DNA of 64,000 nt from ZC4RG42 sp003242425. GTDB lineage: Bacteria; Pseudomonadota; Gammaproteobacteria; Burkholderiales; SG8-39. The notes below the pieces were generated by a model. It was not told the origin of the DNA. It searched no databases and saw nothing but the letters and a program-made list of their open reading frames with translations. This document shows, piece after piece, positions 7,590-15,573 of the stretch; position 1 is the stretch's first letter; each line of letters begins with the position of its first letter. The stretch covers positions 1 through 64,000 of the forward strand of contig CALCIE010000087.1 in NCBI GenBank assembly GCA_937907425.1. The letters run 5' to 3'. The position numbers and the translations under genes were made by a program.

Positions 7590-8572
7590 GTACGGCGCTT
7601 GTCCCACACCTCGGGATTGAGCAGATGCGGCGGCTTCTCGCCGCCGAGCGCGGCGACGAGGTTGCGCGCCGCGGTCATGCTCATGCGCACGCGCGTGGCG
7701 CGCGTGGCGCTGGCGATGTGCGGCATGAGCACCACGTTCTCCAGCTCCAGCAGACCGGGATGCACCACGGGCTCGCCTTCGTACACGTCCAGCCCGGCCG
7801 CGTAGAGCTTCCCGGCTTTCAAGGCCTGCGCCAGCGCGGCGTCGTCCACCACGCCGCCGCGCGCGAGGTTGACCAGCACCGCCGTGGGCTTCATGCGCGC
7901 GAGCTGCTCGGCGCCGATCAGATGGTGCGCCTCAGGGCTGTAAGGCAGCGTCAGCACGACGAAATCGCTCTCGGCAAGCAGCGTGTCGAGATCGGCGTAT
8001 TCGGCCTGCAGCTCCTTTTCGATGGCCTCGGCCACCCGCCGGCGGTTGTGATAGCGGATGCGCATGCCGAAGCCGCGTGCGCGGCGCGCCAGCGCCTGGC
8101 CGATGCGGCCCATGCCGATGATGCCGAGGCTCGCGCCGTTCACGTCCATACCGAGGAACTGGTCGATCGCCCAGCCCTGCCACAACCCGGCACGCAGATG
8201 GCGTTCGGCTTCGCCCATGCGTCGCGCCGCGGCAAGCATCAGCGCCATACCGAAATCGGCGGTGGTTTCGGTCAGCACGTCGGGCGTATTCGTCGCCATC
8301 ACGCCATGGGCGGTACAGGCGGCGACATCGATGTTGTTGTAGCCCACCGCGATGTTGCATACGGCCTTCAGACGCGGGCAGGCCTGCAGGAGCTCGGTAT
8401 CGACGCGGTCGATCGGCAGCGTCAACACGCCGTCCTTGTCGCTCAGGCGCTCGCGCAGAACTTCGGGCGTGAGCGCCTCGTCCGCCTGGTTGTCCTCGAC
8501 TTCGAAATGGGCGCGCAGGAATTCCAACACCTCCGGAAAATTCGCGCGGGTCACGAGTACGCGGGGTTTCAT
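7586..8572 (-). CDS. D-2-hydroxyacid dehydrogenase (glyoxylate/hydroxypyruvate reductase type)
   Basis: The 328-residue enzyme has the NAD(P)-binding loop GIIGMGRIGQALA and the three family catalytic residues: Arg in VNLARGGVVDD, Glu in GLDVYEGEP and His in LMPHIASAT. The order and length match GhrB/GyaR-like D-2-hydroxyacid dehydrogenases, which reduce glyoxylate or hydroxypyruvate or oxidise D-2-hydroxyacids in the cytoplasm. ATG 8572 was chosen because the protein then begins MKPRVLVTRANFP, typical of the family; a longer frame to 8653 has no family match. It heads the six-gene minus-strand operon ending with algC. TRAP permease genes for organic acids lie directly upstream, which may be functionally related. 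Confidence 0.92.
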   Translation of the reverse strand: MKPRVLVTRANFPEVLEFLRAHFEVEDNQADEALTPEVLRERLSDKDGVLTLPIDRVDTELLQACPRLKAVCNIAVGYNNIDVAACTAHGVMATNTPDVLTETTADFGMALMLAAARRMGEAERHLRAGLWQGWAIDQFLGMDVNGASLGIIGMGRIGQALARRARGFGMRIRYHNRRRVAEAIEKELQAEYADLDTLLAESDFVVLTLPYSPEAHHLIGAEQLARMKPTAVLVNLARGGVVDDAALAQALKAGKLYAAGLDVYEGEPVVHPGLLELENVVLMPHIASATRATRVRMSMTAARNLVAALGGEKPPHLLNPEVWDKRRT

Positions 8573-8697
8573 GTCGGATATCGGTTGGCTGGTTGCTGAA
8601 GGGAGCGCAAACGATACCATGCCCTGCGGCGTCATTGGCCGGGCGAAAGGCACACGGGCGGCACGCGCGCGGGCGGCCCGTCCGCTTCGGGCGGCGG

Positions 8698-10110
8698 TTA
8701 CTGGTCCGGGAAGCCGTCGAACCCGCCCCAGTCGTACACCGGGACCTCGATATCGATCACGGCGTCGCCCGGCCGGACCAGCTCCCCGTGATCGAGCAGG
8801 CCCGTGACCAGATCAGGGAAGGCGATGAGGATCGCCACCAGCATGAGCTGCAACCCCACCCAGGGCAGCGCGCCCCAGTAGATGTCGGCGCTCTTCACTT
8901 CGCGCGGCGCGATGCCGCGCAAATAGAACAGCGCGAAGCCGAAGGGCGGATGCATGAACGAGGTCTGCATGTTGGCGCCGAGCAGCACGCCGAACCACAC
9001 CAGGTCGATACCCAGCTTCTGCGCCACCGGCGCCAGCAGGGGCAGGATGATGAAGGCGATCTCGAAGAAGTCGAGGAAGAAGGCGAGCAGGAAGACCAGC
9101 AGGTTGACGAATACCAGGAACCCCACCGCGCCGCCCGGCAGCTCGCCGAGCAGGTCTTCGACCCACAGGTCGCCATCCAGGCCGCGGAACACCAGCCCGA
9201 ACACCGTCGAGCCGATGAGGATGAAAATGACCATCGCCGTGAGGCGCATGGTGGAGGCGCCCGCCTGCCACACCGTGTTCCAATCGAGACGGCGCCGCGC
9301 CGCGGCGATGACCAGCGCGCCGACGGCGCCCATTGCCCCGCCCTCCGTCGGGGTGGCCAGGCCGAGCAGGATGGTGCCCAGCACTAGGAACATCAATCCC
9401 AGCGAAGGCACCACACCGGCGGCGATCTTGAGCGCGAGCGCCCGGCCCTTCAGCGTGCGTGCCTCGGGCGGCAGCGCAGGCACCCACCGCGGACGCAGGA
9501 TGGCGAGCACGGCGATGTAGGCGCAGAACAGCAGCACCTGCACGAGGCTCGCGCCGATCGCGCCGGCGTACATCTCGCCCACCGATTTGCCGAGCTGGTC
9601 GGCGAGCACGATCAGCACCAGCGAAGGCGGAATGATCTGGGTGATGGTGCCGGAAGCGGCGATCACGCCCGTGGCCACGCGCGTGGAATAGCCGTAGCGC
9701 AGCATGATCGGCAGCGCGATCACGCCCATCGCGATCACGGACGCCGCGACCGTGCCGGTGATGGCGCCGAAGATCGCGCCCACGACGACCACGGCGAACG
9801 CGAGCCCGCCGCGCACCGGCCCGAACAGCTGGCCGATGCCTTCCAGCAGGTCCTCCGCGAGCCCGCTCTTCTCCAGCAGCGCACCCATGAAGGTGAAGAA
9901 CGGGATCGCGAGCAGCAGATCGTTGGAGAGGATCCCGAACACGCGCTCGGGCAGCGCCTGCAACAGCGCGAAATCGAACAGCCCGGCCTGCACGCCGTAG
10001 AGCCCGAATGCCAGACCGACGGCGGCGAGCGAGAACGCGACCGGAAATCCGGACAGCAGAAACAGCACCAGGCCGCAGAACATCAGCGGCGCCATCCAGC
10101 CAGCGCTCAT
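8698..10110 (-). CDS. dctM: TRAP transporter large permease (DctM family)
   Basis: This 470-residue membrane protein has about 12 hydrophobic segments and the standard DctM landmarks: SNDLLLAIPFFTFMGALLEKSG, TGTVAASVIAMGVIALPIMLRYGY, ASGTITQIIPPSLVLIVLAD, GLATPTEGGAMGAVGA and TSFMHPPFGFALFYLRGIAP. It is the channel-like subunit of a sodium-driven tripartite transporter that takes up carboxylates in the inner membrane. The C-terminus carries an extra soluble tail of about 35 residues ending in GGFDGFPDQ. Its ATG overlaps the dctQ stop as ATGA. No binding-protein gene adjoins this pair; the nearest DctP lies beyond the second permease pair. Confidence 0.95.
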   Translation of the reverse strand: MSAGWMAPLMFCGLVLFLLSGFPVAFSLAAVGLAFGLYGVQAGLFDFALLQALPERVFGILSNDLLLAIPFFTFMGALLEKSGLAEDLLEGIGQLFGPVRGGLAFAVVVVGAIFGAITGTVAASVIAMGVIALPIMLRYGYSTRVATGVIAASGTITQIIPPSLVLIVLADQLGKSVGEMYAGAIGASLVQVLLFCAYIAVLAILRPRWVPALPPEARTLKGRALALKIAAGVVPSLGLMFLVLGTILLGLATPTEGGAMGAVGALVIAAARRRLDWNTVWQAGASTMRLTAMVIFILIGSTVFGLVFRGLDGDLWVEDLLGELPGGAVGFLVFVNLLVFLLAFFLDFFEIAFIILPLLAPVAQKLGIDLVWFGVLLGANMQTSFMHPPFGFALFYLRGIAPREVKSADIYWGALPWVGLQLMLVAILIAFPDLVTGLLDHGELVRPGDAVIDIEVPVYDWGGFDGFPDQ

Positions 10111-10667
10111 TGTTGCGGTCTTTCGTAATGCTCCGGCGCCAGGCTGCGATCACCCCTCAGCAAGGCGATACGTTTGATGAGCTCGCTCAGGCCCTGCAGC
10201 AGCACCAGCGCGAAACCGAGCGGCAGTAACAGCTTCACCGGCCAGCGGACGAGGCCGCCGGCGTTGAGCGACACTTCGCCGGACTGGAAGGAAGCGAGGA
10301 ACATCGGCCAGGAAAACCACGCCAGCAGTCCGACGGCGGGAAACAGGAACAGCAGCAGGCCCAGCACGTCGACCCAGGCCTGCGCGCGCACGGACAGCCG
10401 GCTGTAGAACAGATCGACCCGCACGTGCTCGTTGCGCCGCAGAGTATGGGCCGCGCCCAGCATCACCACGCCGGCGAACAGATACCACTGCAGTTCCAGC
10501 CAGGCGTTGGAGCTGGCGTCCAGGGCGTAACGCGAGATCGCGTTGCCGGCGCTCACCGCGCAGGCCAGCAGCACGCAAGCCGTCGCGAGCGCGCCGAAAC
10601 GGGCGCTCCATCGATCGATGTGACGGCTGATGCGCAAGAGCAGCGGCTGCATCCGTTCAAACTCCAT
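10107..10667 (-). CDS. dctQ: TRAP transporter small permease (DctQ family)
   Basis: The 186-residue protein has four transmembrane helices. DctQ features include NAISRYALDASSNAWLELQWYLFAGVVMLGAAHTLRRNEHVRVDLFYSRLS and a C-terminal helix ending near LSELIKRIALLRGDRS. It forms the integral permease with the following dctM gene, with which it shares an ATGA overlap. A start at ATG 10652 (sixth codon) has a GGAG site at better spacing than ATG 10667, so the first five residues are uncertain. A promoter-like sequence immediately upstream suggests this pair is transcribed separately from the second TRAP system. Confidence 0.92.
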   Translation of the reverse strand: MEFERMQPLLLRISRHIDRWSARFGALATACVLLACAVSAGNAISRYALDASSNAWLELQWYLFAGVVMLGAAHTLRRNEHVRVDLFYSRLSVRAQAWVDVLGLLLFLFPAVGLLAWFSWPMFLASFQSGEVSLNAGGLVRWPVKLLLPLGFALVLLQGLSELIKRIALLRGDRSLAPEHYERPQQ

Positions 10668-10689
10668 ACGCCCGTTGCCGGGCCGGGCG

Positions 10690-10718
10690 ATTCTACGGGA
10701 CTCCGAGTCGTGCGTCAG
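10690..10718 (-). promoter_or_regulatory. Putative sigma-70 promoter for dctQ-dctM
   Basis: On the minus strand CTGACG (forward 10713-10718) and TAGAAT (forward 10690-10695) are separated by 17 bases. They match four and five of six consensus positions. The predicted transcript begins about 15 bases before the dctQ ATG and just downstream of the terminator of the preceding operon. Confidence 0.45.
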
Positions 10719-10733
10719 GCGTGCGCAACAAAA

Positions 10734-10753
10734 AGGCGGACCGCAGTCCGCCT
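10734..10753 (-). terminator. Intrinsic terminator after the second TRAP operon
   Basis: A 7-base perfect stem AGGCGGA/TCCGCCT with a 6-base loop is followed on the minus strand by TTTTT. It lies 24 bases past the stop of the 694-residue dctM gene. This is a canonical rho-independent terminator and separates the two TRAP transcription units. Confidence 0.8.
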
Positions 10754-10776
10754 CTTTGTCGTGCGCCGTGCGTTCC

Positions 10777-12861
10777 TCAGCCGTACAGCACCTTCGGCAG
10801 CCACAGCCCGATGGCCGGGAACATATAGAGCAGGAACATGGCGAAGATCTGGATCCCCATGAACGGCATCATGCCGAGGAAGATCTGGTTCAGCGTCACG
10901 TGCGGCGGCGCCACGCCCTTCAGATAGAAGGCCGACATCGCCACCGGCGGCGAGAGGAACGCCGTCTGCAGGTTGAGCGCGACCAGCAGGCCGAAGAACA
11001 GCGGATCGATGTTGAAGTGATCCAGCAGCGGAATGAAGATCGGCATGAAGATGATGATGATCTCCGTCCATTCCAGCGGCCAGCCGAGCAGGAAGATCAC
11101 GACCTGCGAAAGCAGCATGAACTGGATGGGCGTCAGATCGAGACCGAGCACCCATTGCTCCACCAGCTCCTGACCGCCCAGCAGCGCGAACGCGGCCGAG
11201 AAGATCGAGGAACCGACGAACAGCCAGCACACCATGGCGCTCGTCTTGGCGGTGAGGTAGACCGACTCCTTCACCACGCCGAACAGTCGGAGCTGCATCA
11301 CGGCGATGACGGCCCAGACGCCCAGCGCGGCGATCGAAACCACGCCCAGCCATGCCGGCGGCAGGCTGTCCATGAACGCGTACCAGAAGACGGACGCGAA
11401 GAACAGCCCCCACAGCGGCGCCCAGGTCTTCATCACCTTGCGCCGGCGCTCGGCCTCCTGCCCCACCAGCAGATAGAAGGCCGCGAGCGCGAAGCCGCCG
11501 AACCCGCCGACAGCCGCCGCTTCGGTGGGCGTGGCGAAGCCGAATACGATCGAACCCAGTACCGCGAGGATCAGGATCGCGAGCGGGAAGAACGATGTGA
11601 GCAGCATCTTGAAGACTTCGAGCCGCTCGAAATCGAAGAGCACGTAGAACGCGAACAGGGCGAACAGCCCCACCGCCAGCGTGATCCAGTACCACTTCGG
11701 CACTTCCAGCGCGGCGGCCGTCTCTTCCTCTGCCTTTTCGGCACTCGCGTCGTCAGCAGGCGCCTGCGCGGTATCGGCCGGCGCCTGCGCGGCGGCGGGC
11801 GCTTCGGTTTCCGCCCCGGGCGGGGGCGCGAGGTCAAGCGAGTATTCGAAATCGCTTTCCGCCTGCCAGCCGCCGCCCATCTCCGTCAGCCCTTCGATGG
11901 AATAGCTTTCCTCGGGCGTGACGAGCGCGTTGTAGGTCATGCCCATGATGCCGAGAAAGACCGCGGCGGGCAGCAGCGCAATCACCAGATTCTTGGCGAC
12001 GACGGGCTTGGGCGCGTCCGGCAGCACGTTTTTGAGCGCGCGCAGGAGTGCGGGCAACGCACGCTTGCCTGCTTGCGCCCTGACCGTCTGCAACGCCGGC
12101 GGCAGCGGCACCGCGCGCTCTTCGGGCGGCAGCGGCGGCGCGAGCCGCGGCTTCCATTTCACCAGCACGATGACGTAGATCACGTACAGCCCGGCGAGCA
12201 TGACGCCGGGGAAGAACGCGCCGGCGTAGAGCTGCACCACCGACACGCCCGCAGTCGCACCGTAGAGGATGAGCAGCACCGAAGGCGGAATGAGAATGCC
12301 CAGGCAGCCGCCCGCGGTAATGGAACCGGCGGAAAGCGGCACGCTATAGCCCGCACGCAACATGGCCGGAAGCGCGAGCAGGCCCATCAGCGTCACCACC
12401 GCACCGATGATGCCCGTCGCGGTCGCGAACACGGCGCAGGTGGCGATGGTCGCCACGGCGAGCGAACCGGGCACGCGCGCCAGCGCGAGGTGCAGGGCCT
12501 TGAACAGCTTTTCGATCAGGTTGGCGCGCTCCACCAGATAGCCCATGAACACGAACAGCGGGATGGCGATCAGCACATCGTTCGTCATCACCAAATAGGT
12601 CCGCTGGACCATCAGGTCGAGGGTCTGCTGTACGGCAAGATCGGGGTTGGCGCTGCGGTATGCCAGGTACGTGAAAATGACCCCCATGCCCATGAGCGTG
12701 AAGGCGGTGGGAAAGCCGAGCATGATCGCCACTACCACCAGCGACAGCATCAGCAGGCCGAGGTGGCCGTTGGTCCACTCCGAAGGCGGGGGCATGAAGG
12801 TCACCACGCCGGCGAGCAACAGCCCCATGATCGTGAATCCGAACCACAGCTCTTTTCTCAT
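10777..12861 (-). CDS. dctM: TRAP transporter large permease, enlarged variant
   Basis: At 694 residues this DctM protein is about 250 longer than usual. The N-terminal half (IMLGFPTAFTLMGMG, TNDVLIAIPLFVFMGYLVE, TAGGCLGILIPPSVLLILYGAT) and the C-terminal half (FGFATPTEAAAVGGFGG, LLGWPLEWTEIIIIFMPIFIPLL, TAFLSPPVAMSAFYLKGVAPP) are regular. Between them lies an insert with an extra helix, an alanine-, proline- and glutamate-rich stretch at about residues 344-381 (low complexity, APADTAQAPADDASAEKAEE) and further hydrophobic segments. It works with the DctQ encoded upstream (ATGA overlap) and probably the DctP binding protein. A longer class of DctM proteins exists in proteobacteria, so this may be a known subfamily rather than a new fusion. 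Confidence 0.92.
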   Translation of the reverse strand: MRKELWFGFTIMGLLLAGVVTFMPPPSEWTNGHLGLLMLSLVVVAIMLGFPTAFTLMGMGVIFTYLAYRSANPDLAVQQTLDLMVQRTYLVMTNDVLIAIPLFVFMGYLVERANLIEKLFKALHLALARVPGSLAVATIATCAVFATATGIIGAVVTLMGLLALPAMLRAGYSVPLSAGSITAGGCLGILIPPSVLLILYGATAGVSVVQLYAGAFFPGVMLAGLYVIYVIVLVKWKPRLAPPLPPEERAVPLPPALQTVRAQAGKRALPALLRALKNVLPDAPKPVVAKNLVIALLPAAVFLGIMGMTYNALVTPEESYSIEGLTEMGGGWQAESDFEYSLDLAPPPGAETEAPAAAQAPADTAQAPADDASAEKAEEETAAALEVPKWYWITLAVGLFALFAFYVLFDFERLEVFKMLLTSFFPLAILILAVLGSIVFGFATPTEAAAVGGFGGFALAAFYLLVGQEAERRRKVMKTWAPLWGLFFASVFWYAFMDSLPPAWLGVVSIAALGVWAVIAVMQLRLFGVVKESVYLTAKTSAMVCWLFVGSSIFSAAFALLGGQELVEQWVLGLDLTPIQFMLLSQVVIFLLGWPLEWTEIIIIFMPIFIPLLDHFNIDPLFFGLLVALNLQTAFLSPPVAMSAFYLKGVAPPHVTLNQIFLGMMPFMGIQIFAMFLLYMFPAIGLWLPKVLYG

Positions 12862-13490
12862 TTGTTTTCCTCGGCTGCTTGTTTGGCCACGAGCGCGCGG
12901 TCCGCGGCTTCGATTTCCGCGTCGTCGACGTGAACCATGGCTTTCAACTTGTCGACGTCGACCTCTTCGACGTCCTCCTCACGTGCCGGCCAAGCGCCCT
13001 GCTTCAGGCAAAGGACGCAGCGGATGATTTCCACCACGCCCTGCAGCAGCAGCACCGCGCCGGCCAAAGGAATGAAGGCCTTGAAGGGGTAGATCGGCGG
13101 ACCGTCAGCCGCGATCGAGGAGTGCTCGTTCTGGGCATACGATTCCAGGAAGAAATCCCAGCCGGACCACACCAGCGCGACGACGCCGGGAATGAAGAAC
13201 AGGATGTACAGCACGAGGTCGATGCTCGCCTGCACGCGCGGCCTGAAGAAGCCGTACAGGATGTCGCCGCGGACGTGACCGTTCTTGGCGAGCGTGTAGG
13301 CGCCGGCCATCATGAAACCGATGCCGTACATCATGTTGCTGGCGTCGAAGACCCAGGCATGCGGTGCGCCGAGCACATAGCGCGAGAACACTTCGTAGCT
13401 GATCATCAGCGTGAGCGAGACGATCAGCCACGCGAACAACTGACCGACGAAAGTGCTCAGTTTGTCGACCGAGAGCAGCAGCTTTTGCAT
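12858..13490 (-). CDS. dctQ: TRAP transporter small permease with acidic C-terminal tail
   Basis: The 210-residue DctQ protein has four membrane helices, with the typical SYEVFSRYVLGAPHAWVFDASNMMYGIGFMMAGAYTLAKNGHVRGDI. After the last helix (AVLLLQGVVEIIRCVLCL) it carries an unusual charged tail of about 50 residues rich in Glu, Asp and Ala (EEDVEEVDVDKLKAMVHVDD). The tail is cytoplasmic by prediction and could contact the enlarged DctM. The stop overlaps the dctM start as ATGA. An AAGG site precedes ATG 13490. A terminator hairpin lies between dctP and this gene, which would lower permease expression relative to the binding protein. Confidence 0.92.
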   Translation of the reverse strand: MQKLLLSVDKLSTFVGQLFAWLIVSLTLMISYEVFSRYVLGAPHAWVFDASNMMYGIGFMMAGAYTLAKNGHVRGDILYGFFRPRVQASIDLVLYILFFIPGVVALVWSGWDFFLESYAQNEHSSIAADGPPIYPFKAFIPLAGAVLLLQGVVEIIRCVLCLKQGAWPAREEDVEEVDVDKLKAMVHVDDAEIEAADRALVAKQAAEENK

Positions 13491-13653
13491 TCGAGCCTTC
13501 TATACGGCTAAGCGGGAACGGCTGCACGCAAGTCTGCGGCGCGCGCATAGCGTCCCATTGCGATCAGTGGAATACGGACCGTGGCGCACGACGAATTGCC
13601 GCCGCACGCCGCAAGGAAGCGAACGGCTGCGAGGACCGCAGCCCATTGCAAAA

Positions 13654-13688
13654 AAACCGGCCGTGCGGATCGTCCACACGGCCGGTTT
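13654..13688 (-). terminator. Intrinsic terminator or attenuator after dctP
   Basis: A perfect 12-base stem AAACCGGCCGTG/CACGGCCGGTTT with an 11-base loop starts 7 bases past the dctP stop and is followed on the minus strand by a T-run (TTT after the stem, six Ts in all at its end). Partial read-through here would give more binding protein than permease, a common arrangement in TRAP and ABC operons. Confidence 0.85.
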
Positions 13689-13695
13689 CTGACGC

Positions 13696-14838
13696 TCACG
13701 CTTTCTTGCCCTTACCGCCGAAGAAGTGGTTCTGAGCGATACGGAAGTCGACCAGCGTATCGGTCTGCCACTTGGTAGTGCGCTCCGCGAATTGCCGCAT
13801 CGACTCGTTGACCTTCTTGAACCAGGGGTTCTGCGCCTCCTGCTTCTTGACGATCTCGTCCCAGGCGCGCAGCTGGGCCTGCAGAACCTCGGTCGGCGTG
13901 GCGTAGAACTTGACGCCCTGCTTCTGCAGTTCGATGTAGTCCTTGGAGTAGCGGTCGATGGCCTTCCAGGACATGTCGGCAGAAGCCGCCTCCACGGCGT
14001 TGGCGATCAGCGCCTTCATGTTCTGCGGCAACGCGTCATAGCGCGACTTGTTGAACAGGATCTCGAACTGCTCCGAGCACTGGTGGAAGCTGCGCAGCAT
14101 GCAGACCTTCGACACGTCGGCGAAACCGAGCGCGCGGTCGGAGCTGGCGTTGTTGAACTCGGCCGCATCCAGCAGGCCGCGGTCCATGGCGGGCACGATT
14201 TCGGCGCCGGGCAGCGCGTTCACCGAGGCGCCCAAGCCGGTGAAGATGTCGATCGACAGGCCGACGGTGCGGAACTTCAGGCCCTTGAAATCCTCGAGCT
14301 TGGTGATCGGCTTCTTGAACCAGCCCAGCGGCTGCGTGGGCATGGGACCGTACATGAAGGAAACGACGTTGGCGCCCATGCTGCGGTAGATCTCCTCCAG
14401 CAGCTCCTTGCCGCCGCCGTATTTGTGCCAGGCCAGCAACATGTTCGGGTCCATACCCCAGGCCGGACCCGAGCCCCACAGCGCCACCGCCGAGTTCTTG
14501 CCGTACCAGTACGCGATAACGCCGTGGCCGCCGTCCAGCGTGCCCTTGCTCACCGCGTCGAGCACGTCGAAGGCCTTCACCACCGCGCCCGCCGGCAGCA
14601 CCTCGATCTTCAGATCGCCGCCCGCCATGTCGTTGACCTTGGCGGCAAAGTCGAGGGCGAACTCGTGGAAGATATCCTTGGTGGGCCAAGTGCTCTGGAA
14701 GCGCATGGTGATCGGGCCCTGGGCCTTCACCACTGCAGGGAAGCCCAGCGTGGCCGCCCCTGCGCCAGCCGCAACCGCTCCGGTCAGGAATTTACGGCGC
14801 GATGCGACGGGCTTTTTTGCCTCCTTCACCTCCTTCAT
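13696..14838 (-). CDS. dctP: TRAP transporter substrate-binding protein (DctP/FcbT1-like)
   Basis: The 380-residue periplasmic receptor opens with a twin-arginine signal, SRRKFLTGAVAAGAGAATLG, ending near VVKAQ. The mature part is a DctP-fold protein: MRFQSTWPTKDIFHEFALDFAAKV, FRTVGLSIDIFTGLGASVNALPGAEIVPAMDRGLLDAAEF and MSWKAIDRYSKDYIELQKQGV. The arginine of KFRTVG is the usual carboxylate ligand. Such proteins resemble those binding 2-oxo or aromatic and monocarboxylates; the exact ligand is not evident. An AAAGGAG site precedes ATG 14838. It is the only TRAP receptor in the window and may serve one or both permease pairs. Confidence 0.95.
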   Translation of the reverse strand: MKEVKEAKKPVASRRKFLTGAVAAGAGAATLGFPAVVKAQGPITMRFQSTWPTKDIFHEFALDFAAKVNDMAGGDLKIEVLPAGAVVKAFDVLDAVSKGTLDGGHGVIAYWYGKNSAVALWGSGPAWGMDPNMLLAWHKYGGGKELLEEIYRSMGANVVSFMYGPMPTQPLGWFKKPITKLEDFKGLKFRTVGLSIDIFTGLGASVNALPGAEIVPAMDRGLLDAAEFNNASSDRALGFADVSKVCMLRSFHQCSEQFEILFNKSRYDALPQNMKALIANAVEAASADMSWKAIDRYSKDYIELQKQGVKFYATPTEVLQAQLRAWDEIVKKQEAQNPWFKKVNESMRQFAERTTKWQTDTLVDFRIAQNHFFGGKGKKA

Positions 14839-14908
14839 GCTTGTCTCCTTTGTTTGCGATCGAACATGCGCACCCTGGAGTGGATCCCTGATGCGCGCCT
14901 TGGTTATC

Positions 14909-14968
14909 AGTAGCCGTTTTTATGCAGGCATTATTGTTTCTTTTATTCTAACCACAAGAACCGGCAGG
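14909..14968 (-). promoter_or_regulatory. AT-rich promoter region of dctP
   Basis: This short stretch stands out as AT-rich in otherwise GC-rich DNA. On the minus strand it contains TTGTGG followed after 18 bases by TAATGC, a weak -35/-10 pair about 85 bases before the dctP start. The exact promoter is uncertain, but the base composition marks the region as regulatory. Confidence 0.35.
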
Positions 14969-14973
14969 ATGTC

Positions 14974-15543
14974 TCATCTGCCAACTCTGTCACGCTTCCA
15001 GGCGCGGCCAGCCCGGCGCAGCCGGTAGCGGCGTTGCGCGCTGTTGCACCAGACGAAGGTCACGATTCCGTACACCGCCAGCGCGCCGCCGCCGGCCAGC
15101 AGCAGCAACCCCAAAGCCAGCGGCTTGCCGGCGGCATAGGCGGCTTCCCACCAGAGCCGCAACCTGGCGCTGAAACCTTCCGCTTCCCGATCGAGGATGG
15201 CCGTCCAGCTCTCGTCATGGGGCAGATCGAGCAAGGCGGCGCCGATCCGGTAGGCTGCAAGATAGATCGGTACGAAAGTCAAAGGGTTGCTGACGAAGGT
15301 ACCCGCGACCGCGGCCGGCAGGTTGCAGCGCAGCAAAAGCGCCAGCAAGACCGCCAGCGGCATTTGCGCCGTGGGTACGAGCAGGCCGAAGAACACCCCC
15401 ACCGCCAGCCCCATGGCGATCGAACGTCTGTTGACGTACCACAGGCGCGGATCGCCGATGCGCGGTCCCAGCCGGGCAAGAAAGCGCTGGCGCGCCGCCC
15501 AGTCCGGGTCGGGCAGCACACGGCGGAAGAAATGTCTGGCCAT
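14974..15543 (-). CDS. DUF2062 membrane protein
   Basis: The 189-residue protein has the DUF2062 core: RRSIAMGLAVGVFFGLLVPTAQMPLAVLLALLLRCNLPAAVAGTFVSNPLTFVPIYLAAYRIGAAL, with the conserved P-T-x-x-x-P and S-N-P-L-T motifs. Three or four membrane helices are expected, the last near LLLLAGGGALAVYGIVTFV, followed by a basic tail. The function of the family is not known. The gene starts 30 bases after the egtD stop and appears to be the last member of the pbpG-egtD unit, although no functional link is obvious. Confidence 0.88.
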   Translation of the reverse strand: MARHFFRRVLPDPDWAARQRFLARLGPRIGDPRLWYVNRRSIAMGLAVGVFFGLLVPTAQMPLAVLLALLLRCNLPAAVAGTFVSNPLTFVPIYLAAYRIGAALLDLPHDESWTAILDREAEGFSARLRLWWEAAYAAGKPLALGLLLLAGGGALAVYGIVTFVWCNSAQRRYRLRRAGRAWKRDRVGR

Positions 15544-15573
15544 GAACGCTTGCGCCGGAAGCCGGTCTGGCGC

